From Styela clava (Eukaryota > Chordata > Ascidiacea > Stolidobranchia > Styelidae): 64,000 nucleotides of DNA. A program made the translations under genes and the position numbers. Position 1 is the first letter of the stretch. Each line of letters starts with the position of its first letter. Location: positions 6,081,001 to 6,145,000 of the forward strand of contig NC_135254.1 in NCBI RefSeq assembly GCF_964204865.1. The letters run 5' to 3'. The notes under the pieces were generated by a model. It saw only the letters and a program-made list of their open reading frames with translations, was not told the DNA's origin and ran no database searches. Below are positions 36,170 to 47,500 of the stretch, piece after piece.

Positions 36170-37112
36170 GCTGGCAGAGTTGAAATGTATCTCAGACTGT
36201 TTGAAACTCACTTTTTTCAAATTATGGGTGTTACCTTCATCTTGTCATTATTCTCATGATATGCTATCACTATCCTTGTATTATTATTATTTTATTTGCT
36301 CTTCAATACTGTGGTATACTCCAATAGTATGTGCTGCTCACAGAGCATGACTTTCTCTCACAAAGCACTTGTGTTTCTTACCTTTATTTGCTCAAGATTC
36401 TATAATAAGCTAGGTATCCTTTCACCTTATTGATTTCCATTACTGCTATTTTATTATTTAATAGCATGTGCTCCTTATGAAAGTCACTTCACAAAATAAC
36501 TGTATTATGAACTCTTATAACAAAGACAAAATTCAAAAACTTTAGTTACCTCTAATAGTCATTGCTTCTTTAATATGCTTTCATCCATTGTAGTTCACTT
36601 ATGTCGTTTAATATTTTCCAATATATATGTGCTCTTTGCAATCCAAAATAAATTGAATATGTCTTTTTCTTAATCATAATTCATTGGTTATATTAGTAGT
36701 TCCACTGCTGCTGCTGCAGGGAATTCCCCAAGTAGTCAACAACATTATGCTGCGTCACGCACGTCAGCAATTTCTTTGTTGTTGGCGTGCTCGGTGGAGC
36801 ATGGCGTTGAGTTGTTTAAATTCGTCAATGCTTTTTTCTATTTAATCGAATCTTCTGTTCTCACGTACATTTCAGTTCCCAAATTGTTTCATTTATTTTT
36901 GCTGATTTATTTCTGTATTGTTTGACTTAATCTGCTTCTATAATGGTGTCGCTGACATGATGACTTCTGATAGTCTTTTCGCGATCCCTCGTCTATTGCA
37001 GTCCAAATATTGTACCTCTTTCTTTCAATGTATTTATTTAATTTTTACCATTTGTTTAAATGTACAATGTTTTTGCACGACGAAAAAAAAATATCTGAAT
37101 CTGAATCTATAA
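36170..37112 (+). mobile_element. 3' UTR and tail of the LINE
   Basis: Non-coding sequence downstream of the RT frame. It ends in GACGAAAAAAAAATATCTG and a short TGAATC repeat, as expected for non-LTR elements whose 3' end is a simple repeat. After it the sequence returns to the hAT element at 34669-37771. Confidence 0.55.
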
Positions 37113-37779
37113 AAGCGTTTTCAATCTGAGGTGAGTCTGCTGAAAACGAAACGTGTGATCTTCCATTTTAAGTTTCAGTTTTAATATTTTAGAAGGCGTT
37201 TTTCAATTAAGAAATTTGAGTTGCGGATTTAGCTCTTTATTAATTATTATTTTTATTATATTTATTATTATTATGTTTTTCACATTAAACTCATACTTCC
37301 CCACGAGAACAAAAAGCAATTAACGTCGTCATTGTGTAACAATACATGTATATGCCGAGGGAAATTTTTGATTTAGGGAGAATAAACACCGGCGTAAAGA
37401 TGTTTAAAGGTTCAAAAACACGCCATGCTGACGAAAAAAATCGGCGATTGTAACAAAATGATATCGCGCACGTTATTAGCGGCCTTTTAAGTCTTTCAAT
37501 GTCAAAAGGGAAAAGATTCGCCCCCTAATTTATCAATATGTTGGTCAAGTGTCAAATTTACAGCTTTAGTATATTATGTTTGAAATTTAGATTTATTTAT
37601 GACTTGTAATAACCTTATTAAAAAAGGTTCAGCATTTAAAATAAGTGAGGTACTTTTAACTTGCTCAGGAATATTAATCTGAAAGTAAAATTTTAACATT
37701 TATTTTGGGGCTCCGCGAATAATATTCAACCTTTCAAGGGCTCCGCAACACCAAAAGTTTGAGATCCCCTGCCGTAGAC

Positions 37780-38779
37780 AGATTCATTGATTTGTCAACC
37801 GTAGCTTACTGTACATATCCTTACGTGCGCTGCCCTTTCCCGGCCCACAAATATCCTTCCTCCTTTGGCCCCCCCCCCCTCCAGTCACTCAACTTTGGGA
37901 ACCACTGTTATAACACATCTACACTACGTCGATATCTCAAGAATATATGTCAATTGCTAGATCTGGCCGGTACATCTCGGTCGGTATTTCATTAACGAAC
38001 AATTATCACACAAAGCAGACGACCCTTGAGGCAAAATAGCGTTTGTATATAATTCAATGAAACAATGCCAAAGGCAATGTAGTACTAGGACGCGCCAAGA
38101 TTTAACATATAAATAAACATTGAAACAAATAATTGTTTTAACTAAATCAAGTGCCAGTCAAGTATGTATTAATATGACTTAAAAGTTTCTGTCCTGTCCG
38201 CCGCATATTGCTAAGTGTCACGTCTTTTAATAGCCGGGGATCTGTAGACGGACTCAACGGAAACGTATCGAACGCGCCAGTCCCAACTATCAACTTCAAC
38301 TTTTGTATTGATTCTCGCATAATAGAAATAAAATATCTGAATCTTCATTCACAAACGAGACAGTCATAAAATCAGCTCCTTCTTGTAGAGACAAAGGCGT
38401 AGAAGGGCGGTTTTCTTGAATAAAGGAAACACAATTGCTTAATTTTAGGTCACAATACCTAAACTGATTGCTACAAAAACCTTGGAGCGAAACTCTGACC
38501 AAACGTTTCCCAATCCGGAGAATCGAATGCTATCAGAATACAATACGTATACCAGTACTCGATACGGACAAAATAATGCACTGCATACGACAGTAAGATA
38601 TAAACACTTAAAAAGTCCGACATCCAACACCAAAGATCTAGAATCATAGATAGATCCCACAACGTATCACAAAGTACGTAAAGCTGCTATATCCCTCTAT
38701 CTCAGCTTTCAGATATGGATGTTCAAGATATTTTAGTTGGAAAATTGGGTGGTTCACGTATCCGATGGTCGGTCTTCGA
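37780..38779. other. spacer, nothing recognised
   Basis: No coding similarity or clear repeat, apart from a possible hAT right end (AACTTTGGGAACCACTG near 37892-37908). Open frames on either strand are short and look random. Confidence 0.35.
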
Positions 38780-38961
38780 TACTCCCGTAGTCATAACATT
38801 ACCCCTATTTTAGTTTTATTATGAGTTCGGGGACTGTCTGCGTTAGCCAAGTAAATATACCCCCTTCCAATAGGCTCCAGTCCCTTTTCACAACTTGATG
38901 TAAAGTAGGCGAACAAAATCAGTTACCTCCATATTGGTACACACACTTCTGGAGCGCCCGG
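38780..38961. mobile_element. foldback MITE, long form
   Basis: Starts ACTCCCGTAGTCATAACATT and ends ACACACTTCTGGAGCGCCC, with GTTAGCCAAGTAAATATACC and AGTTACCTCCATATTGGTAC inside. Same orientation as 6609-6812. Confidence 0.65.
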
Positions 38962-39400
38962 TTTTCTCCGTAGTAGCTAGGTAACTAATAACCTTATCTA
39001 ACTAATAGCTAACTATAACCTTACCCGACAGGTAACCGGGCAAGAGTCCGTGATAGAGAGAAAGAGTCCGTGTTCCAAGCTACAAAAGCTGTATGATACA
39101 GAATTTTTTTTTTACATTTCAAAAATCTGGGGTGTCCGACCTTCTTAGTGATTTGCCATGGTAGCGAAAATAAACAAGGAAGCTCACTTCCGGCAAGGGT
39201 CAAAGTGGAACAAGTCCAATTCTATCTCTCAATATTGTCCATCCTGACCCAATTCAAAACCAGCTGACACTGATATATATAAGCATATTTATAATTCAAA
39301 ACATTTGCTTCTATGTTCGTAATACTGTTCACAATAATAATACACAAAAAATATTCCCAAAAATACATAATTATATGACTAGGCAGTGGATAAAAAATGG

Positions 39401-39780
39401 CGTTTCAGAAGTACGTGTACCAATATGGAGGTAACTAATTTTGTTCGCCTACTTTACATCAAGTTGTGTAAAGGCATGGAAATTTATGGGCAGGGGGTTA
39501 ATTTTGTTCGCCTACTTTACATCAAGTTGTGTAAAGGCATGGGAATTTATGGGCAGGGGGTATGTTCACTTTCCAGAAGTTTGTGTACCAAAGTGGAGGT
39601 AACTAATTTTGTACGCCTACTTTACATCAAGTTGTGTGAAGGGATGGAAACCTATGGGCAGGGGGTATATTCACTTGGCTAACACAAACAGTCCCCGAAC
39701 TCGTAATAGAACTAAAATAAGGAAAATCGGAATAAAATTATGGCCTAACCCTAGCCTGGTACACATACTATGAGAGTAGC
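39401..39780. mobile_element. foldback MITE with internal triplication
   Basis: The unit with TTTTGTTCGCCTACTTTACA and GGGCAGGGGGT occurs three times in a row (about 39435-39500, 39501-39560, 39602-39668), whereas other members have it once. The right part ends ACACATACTATGAGAGTAGC. The open frame across it repeats NFVRLLYIKLC three times. It is an artefact of the repeat, not a gene. Confidence 0.75.
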
Positions 39781-40796
39781 TAAAAATAGTTCAAAACAAA
39801 ATAAATTCAGGAGTATAGGGATGGCCATATTTAAGTACAGTAGTTCCTATTTTCAAAAAAATATTTAATATGCTGAACATAGGATATTACAAATCATTGA
39901 AAATTAAATTAAGTTTCATAATGCAGGGAAATTAACATAAACATTAGTTTGATTGTCTTGAGGTGTTGTCAGAGGTGTTAAATGGTTTTAATTCACACAA
40001 AACCGCTACTTCCTCCCAAACCATGATATACAATATGGATAAAAAGTAGCGAAAGGTTTGATTCTTGAAATAAAATCTGGGACAGCAAGCTTTGCATTAT
40101 TTTGATATCGAAACATGATTGTTATTCGCAACTACAAAAGCAGATTGTACATAAAAAAAAATAGTTCAATTTTCCCGAAAACTAACGAGTAAAGGTTTTT
40201 TATAAAATTTGTGTGCAAATAGATAAGGCATATTGAATACATGGTGTGGAAGTTGAACTACTGTATCCATGAATACTTGCAACTTTGCACTTTAACAATT
40301 TCTAAGCCTTGAGCGGTGCTCATTCAAAAGTAATTATGATTGTGAAGGTGCCTCGCAGCTGAAAAAAAGTGCGACGATGCCCTGGCTAATTTTAACAAGT
40401 TAGGTGCCCTAGCTTTCATTTAAACTCTTTTAAATATGATGAGTACTTGAAAAAGCATTGTGCCTGTTAAAAAAAGGGTATGACTAGGGCTGTCCAATAG
40501 AGTTCCAAATAATTTGAAGTGTATTGGGGTAATTTGAGAATAAACGAATTGTATGATAATATAATATAACACACACACACCCCTCGCATAATACTTGAGT
40601 ATTTTTATATGAAGTTTGCTCAAAGTCCTAAATAGAAAGTGTGAAGAGTACGGTACATGGAATTGAAAGTGGTCACCAGTAAAAGCTATAGGTTTCATGC
40701 TTGCAACAACAAAATATTACAACAAGTTGGCGTATATACAGTTTCGCTCGAAATTTTCAAAGTGTGCTAGAGCTGAAAGGAGCAAACGATACATAC
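39781..40796. other. spacer, nothing recognised
   Basis: A+T-rich sequence with no gene or repeat that I can place. A short (AC) run lies at 40571-40582. Confidence 0.35.
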
Positions 40797-41001
40797 ATTA
40801 TGGGATTTCTAAAATTCTTTAAAATTGCAAAGAGAATTTATTCATACAATAAATGGTTTTGGCCCTCACAGATGTATTAAATGAGGTAAAAATACTTAAA
40901 CAATGACGGTTCAAAAAAACAACAAACTTGGTTAAGATACATTGAGAATAGACTTCATAACACAATTGAAATTGTAAAGGGACTTGATGGACACCCTGTA
41001 T
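40797..41001. mobile_element. mariner-like MITE, copy 2
   Basis: The reverse complement of its right end, TACAGGGTGTCCATCAAGTC, matches the left end of the element at 4147-4352. They also share GGTTTTGGCCCTCACAGATG (inverted). The other terminus (TTATGGGATTTCTAAAATTC) is decayed. Confidence 0.6.
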
Positions 41002-41559
41002 ATATGCTCGAACTTGTAAGTAACATAGAGTTATGGTCTGGATTTTCATATATCTAAGCTTTTACTAATAGTGAAAGAGTATAAATAGTGGGGAAGTGAG
41101 CACCTTCTATCAAAAGCTATATAAAGGTTATATTTGTAACAGATTAATTGTTGGAGCTTTTCTATGCAATAAAAAATTGCTCTAAGTTAGGTCCCGCTCC
41201 TTCAACTAAGTGTGAAAGTAGTACTGCTAAAAAATTCAACAACTTTGACCAGAGCAAGATGCAGAGCCTCCTTTAAAAGCAGGAAGAATACTGATAGAAT
41301 AGTTGCAAGTTATCTCAAAGCAAGGCGCCCAAGCCTCCATTAATTGAAAGTGGGAAGAATACTGATAGAAGAGTTCCTCAAAACAAGATCCCAGGTCCAC
41401 AACAAAAAATAAAAATAGGACACACATAATTGAACACTGAGGCTCTAGGAGCTATATAAGGTAGTAAATTATTCTTGCATTCTAGGTTTAAGCAAACCTG
41501 GAAAAAATGCATCAAAACTAATTTAGTTATAAGTTTAAAACTATTTTTGAAGATTCATT

Positions 41560-44500
41560 TTAAAATATACTGTTTTCAGCATTCTTATCAAGAGCGCAAG
41601 ATCTTTTGAATTCTTGGTCTCTCTCGTGGATCCATTTATTGGCAACCCACTTCACGCCATTTAAGACTGGGCACGCAGCGTGATTCGTGCGTAAATCGCC
41701 CTCACCTGATGGGTAGAGGTTATACCAAAACACAGCGCTGCCTTTGATTGGTTTCACAGCGACTTTTGCAGTTAAAAAAATTGTCGCGCCACCATATTCT
41801 ACATTTGTAAGATAAAAAAGCATAGTTGCGATACGATTTCCAACATTTTTATCGAAAGTACGTTTATCACTTGAGCGAACAAAGTCGTAATGTGTTTCAT
41901 ATTGACCCCCGACCCCATAATTTGCAATTTGTAAATCCTCGGCCGATTTCATAGAAAGTCCAGTGGCAGCTGCAATTCTTGCGCTAATCCTACGTATGAC
42001 GTTACTTTCTTTGTCTTGTAACCAAGCGCTTTTGCTCACTCGATAATCTGCAGGTTCTAAAATTCCCGTAGCGGGATTTTGCACGGTTGCTCGATTCAGT
42101 CTGGGTTTTGCCATTGCTTTAATTGTGTCAATTTCCTTTTCATTTATGATGTCATAAAACCTCACCAAATGTGGTGCTTTCCATAATTCTTCTATTTTAA
42201 TTGGTTGAATACGTAACAATGGGTCATTGTTATCCCAATAATAGCATTTCAAATTCTTCTCGATTTGAGGAGAGATAGGCTCCCCTCCCTCACGACACAA
42301 TTTCTGGTACAAATCACCCTTGGGTTTCAACTTGTCTTCACGTTTCAGTTTAGCACTCCATTTTGAGTAGTCAACCTTTTCTACTTCTCCCTCGTCTCCT
42401 TTTTTCGTTGATTTTAGTAGATTTCTGTAATAATCCCGATTTTGTTTAATCCTATCATGCTGTGGGTTGATCTTCAACATCTCAATTGTAAGTTCGTACG
42501 CTCGTTTCCAGTTCCCTTGCTGGGATAAGGAGAAAGCTAGATGGTCAAGAACATCAAACCTTAGTAGAATTTAAAAAAAATTTACTTTTCTGTGATAAAT
42601 AAATATCATTCTGTTCTTAAATAGTTGGGAAGCTGGCGCTCCAGAAGTTTGCGTACTAATATGGAGGTAACTAATTGTATAAAGTGACTTAAACATATGC
42701 ACAGGGGGTATATTCACTTGACTAACTCTGACTCGTAAGTCCCAAACTCGTAATAGAACTAAAATAAAGAAAATCCGTATAGAATTATGGCCTAACCCTA
42801 ACCTGTTACACATGCTACGTTCCGATGTCCGCCATCCTGGTATGCATACTTCAAAAGCACCGAAAATTTGAAATAGGCTACACAATTCTGGTTAGTTAAT
42901 GTTACCAAAGCCAAAACTCTACATTTAAAGACAGTTTGTCGCAGTAGGACAAGATAGGATTTACATACTTTTCCTGGGGGAGAGGAAAGGCGACAAGACA
43001 GATTTATCCTATGGCGAACCTCGGCCTCTAGTCTGGTTATCAGTCCATGTTAAGAATAGGATTAGTTAGCCAGTTATTTGTTTTCGGAAGCACGGTGCAA
43101 ATGAAAACAATCATTAAACATACAAACCTCTCATGGGTTGTATCTCCTTGCTGTATTTTATCATCGGCTTCTTTCATCCACAGAACACAATGATAATAAT
43201 CAGCGCCAATATAAGCAGTTCGTCCAATTTGAAAACAGTCATCAGCTGTTAGTTTACGTCCTGCATACGAACTTTTCACTTTGCCTTGTGCTAAGTCATG
43301 CGTGTCAAGGTCATAGGTGTCCTGAAATATTAAAGATCTCATATAAAAAGCAGAAATCCGTATGTATTTTGCCACAGTTACCTACTCGCAAGCTTAGATG
43401 GACCAGGGTACACTCACTATAAGTATGAGTTATAAGTTTATTGCGACTCCATAATCAGCAGCAGACGGTAAAATATTAGATAAAAAAAATAACTGATTAT
43501 AGAATCGGGAAAGCAAACGAAACCTCAAGCAAGGTTTGAAACGTACAGGTTTTAGATGGAAAAGTATTGATGAAAGAAGTAGTACCTGTTCGCTCACCCA
43601 ACTTGCCTGATTTCACCTGACTGGCAATAACAATATGACTCTATAAGATTATTTTGTCATAAATAGATGCCATAGCCAAGTGGTAAGAGAATTGGACCAA
43701 AATATATACACAACACAAGTAACACATCTTGGGTTCACGACCCACGCCCGCCAACCTTACCCATGATATAGTGAATTGAGCAGACAGTGACAAAGCATAA
43801 TGATTCTTTGGTGCTCCCGAAGTATGCGAACCAAGATGACGGATATCGGAACGTAACATGGGTAACAGGTTAGGCGATAATTTTTTTCCAATTCTCCTTA
43901 TTTTAGTCCTATTATCAGTTCGAAGACTAGCCAAGAGCCTCCCGTAGTATTTATACCTAAAATCATGGCCTAACCCTAACCTAGTACACATATCCCATTC
44001 CGATGTCCGCCATCTTGGTTCGCATACTTCGGGAGCCCCGATTCTTTTTTTATAAGTCACGCTTGTTCGGTGAAAAAGTATAAAAATTTCATAGATAATT
44101 GTAAAAACTTGTAATGAAAGTCACTATATAGACATCACAAGCTAAAATCTTGTGTGTCCACACTCCATGGTAAAGTGAATTGAGTATTCCACCATTCTTC
44201 CAAGATTCTTATATATCAGTGGCTGCCTGTACAGGGCTTTGTTCGAAGTGAAGATTTGAAAAAGTCTTTGATGACTGTTTTTGGACCAGTGGCCAAAAAT
44301 TTTGTCCACCTAGACTGGGGGGCAGTGTTCCCTCTAAGGTGTGCGCGTGCACACAGATGTATTTCGATGTAATGTAGAAATGTGCTCGGTTGGCAGGTTG
44401 AGAAAGTTTGTTGTTGGCCCACTTTTCACCCGGTTGGAACGCCAAAATTTCTTCATTGGTTTTTGCACAAATATTAGTCATTTCCAAAAAAGTGCGCACA

Positions 44501-47500
44501 CACCAAAATTTCTGCGCACACATACTACAAAAAATTAGAGGGAACATTGCTGGCGGGTCATGCAAGTGAGACGTAAAAGGTCACATTTTATGAACAATAT
44601 TCACAGTGTTACAAAAAAAGGCAAAAACAATAAGCCTTGTGCCAAAACTAAATTTAATTGCAAGCTCAACAAATTCCTTGAGCTATTTTTAGCTAAAACA
44701 TCAAAGTTTGGTTATGGCAGCATCAGACGGGCCAGATTGAGTTACCCAAAGGGACTGGATTAGACCACGAGCTGTGGTTTGCCCATGTCAGGTATATCCC
44801 AAACAGGAAAGTGAATTTTCGATTTTTAGTCTAAGGAATTTTTGGGCATGAATTTATTTGAATTCTCTGTTAAATCTGACCAAATCCAGGATTTATTCAA
44901 TAATCAAAAATAATTCTAGAATAAATTAAAAATCATAAATTATTTTGGCCATTGAAGCATTTAAAATTAAACATATAATATAATTTTTGGAACAATAAAA
45001 GAAGTTTTATCTTTGAAATATAAACGCACAATTTAGGTTTAAACCATTGATAATAATTTATTTTTGAGCATTTTGCCAGGTAAGGAAATACCTAGTGTGC
45101 AATTGAGCATAATATCACTACGTGTCATATTAGTAAATGCTAAAATATGTTTGAGTTCATTTTCTTCACCTCATTGCATTTAAATGAGTTAAATTTCCTA
45201 TTCTGCAGTCATATGTCTTGTTGAAACTATAGCAATTATTGGAAAATTATCATAATGTACGTTATTCAACAATCTCAATTTAGGACCCTGTTTTACAAGA
45301 AAAAAGTCATGGCTCGGTGAACAGGTTTAGGACAAAACGCTAAGAACTCGGAATATGCTTGCCAGTTGCCACCAGTGTTCCCTTTAAGAAAATGTTACAC
45401 TGAGCAAATGTTTGTTTTAGTGAGCATAAATATTTTAAGGCTTAGCAGAGTCCTTAATTAAAAATTTACAAACTATGTGAAATATTACAACAATATAATA
45501 TAATATCAGAATGCGAACAAAGTACACATTCAACTCAAAAACATGGAATGAGCATTCTCGCTCAGCGTTATAAGGTATGACGAGCCACGCTTCGAAAACG
45601 TAATGTACAAGAACGCGAGAATAAGATTTTACTCTGCCTTGTGGTACTGCGCAATGACACAGTTGCGCACCCTAGAGTGAACCTTGGTTGCCACCATGAA
45701 ATTTGCTGATTGTGTGTATTTACAGGTTCGATTCATGTCAGAGCTGGCTAAATGTGTGAGTAGGAGCGCTGGACTCCTATTGCGACTAAATGCCCTTCGC
45801 CTGTGTTTCCTAACTGACGACCCAGAACTTGGTTGCTTGAAAATACTGTCTATTAGGTCACTTTTTTACAACCGTAAAACAAGTTATAGATTTTATTTTC
45901 TAGGAAATTTTATTGTTTATCATTCATTTGGTATTGGTGCGTTTCTCAATAGTAATTGTAAGTTATATGTGGGAAGTATTAAAGCACAAAAACTTGTCAA
46001 CATCTATTTTGCTTTGAGTAAAGTGGATAAAAATTATAATTTTGTATATGATAGTTTAATTTAACCTCATAAAAGCACTACATACAAATTGGGTAGTTTG
46101 AAAAAAAAGTTGGTTGGGAACCCCTGGTCTACACAACTACTTGTCAACTATGCAGGGATGTGCCAAACTTTTCTGCTGCCCAGGGCGAGTTTTTGATAAT
46201 GATGACCCTTATGACTGACTTCAAAAATAATTCGGAGGATAAACAAATTATAGATGTTGTTATACATCAGAATGATTAAATGGAAGGTGAGGTATGTGTG
46301 GAGTTTTCATATTATTAATTAAATAAATCGACTATACACATAATGCCAGCTTTTAATTGTGTAATAACACGAACTCTACAACTTGGATATGCTGCTCCAT
46401 ATGACATGCTGCCCCTATGGCCTCCCCTCGGCCAGCCAATTACGGTCATCATTCCTGGACCGATTCACCCGCATACCCAGCCAGGGGTGGGGATCAGATG
46501 ATAGGCTCCGGTTTACCATATGATTAATCTGTCTTGTCATATTTCTTTAGATTTTTCATACAACACTTCGCTGTTCCCAACCGGGGGCCACAGAGCAGAT
46601 AGAGGGGGCAACAATGCTCGGCACAAAACTTATTCTACTTTTTACCTTACACAAAAACTCGTTTTTCCTAGTTTCATTGCTTGATAAGGTTATATTTTAC
46701 AGGTTGTTTTTACTTTGTTGAGCATTAATTGTTTGAACATAATGGGATTTGGAATCCACCAATCAAAATAATACTATATATATATACCACTGGAATGATA
46801 AACAGGGGGGACATAAGTGTTAAAATCTTCCGTAGGGGGCCACGAGCGATAAAAAGTGGGGACCACTGCAATACTTATTAATGTCTTTTGCTCTAAACAT
46901 GACCCCATACAAGCAGCCACTAATATTTAACAAATTTGGAGGCGCAGTTCTTACCACTTCATGGCAGCTCCTGCCACGAACGAACCATGGTTTTATAGCG
47001 CTATTCAGTAATCATTATTAAAGTTACATTCACAAACTAATGTACCAAATTTTAATTGATCATGAGAATTATATCTACTTAAACCCTAACCCCAAATCCA
47101 TCAAAACTGTATTCATAAGAAAAACGTTCCAAATTACCCAATATTTGTTACCATAAGGGACAGCCCTGGCTTTACGGCCCACCTGCCATGCTTACGGTAG
47201 CAAAATTTTACCTGCCATCAATTTTCAATTTGCTGCCGCGGTAACGGCAGCTCGTCATTGGTTTGTGGCAGCTAAAAAGTTAGTCGCCATAGGTTTGGCC
47301 GTAGCGGCCATGGTATGAAAATACCACCATGATTTTGCGGCAGCTGCAGCGCCACAGAATACTTAAAACTGCACTTGCAAATCTGTGTAAAAAGCTGATA
47401 TTATTTGCAAGGATAGGAAACTTTCTGGTTCAACATTATTTTGAAAATCCAAATTTTTTCATAACCCACCTGCAATCTCATCAGTGCCTTCGCGGTTCCT

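Larger units (their letters stand above)
34669..37771. mobile_element. 3.1-kb hAT element hosting a LINE, perfect 8-bp duplication
   Basis: The termini CATAGGTTCTCAAAGTG and AAAAGTTTGAGATCCCCTG are inverted hAT-type ends. The subterminal GGGCTCCGCGAA blocks also mirror each other (34700-34740, 37707-37745). The octamer ccgtagac is identical on both sides (34661-34668, 37772-37779). The middle is occupied by the LINE fragment at about 35340-37112, so the hAT element itself is about 1.3 kb. It lies upstream of P4HA-B. Confidence 0.85.

Noticed and set aside
39386-39682. 98-codon open frame with three repeated peptide units
   Set aside because: It is fully explained by the internal triplication of the MITE at 39401-39780.
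45684-46064. 126-codon open frame on the plus strand
   Set aside because: It starts at the right end of the hAT MITE at 45373-45686 and continues through the repeat at 45800-46134, with no family similarity.
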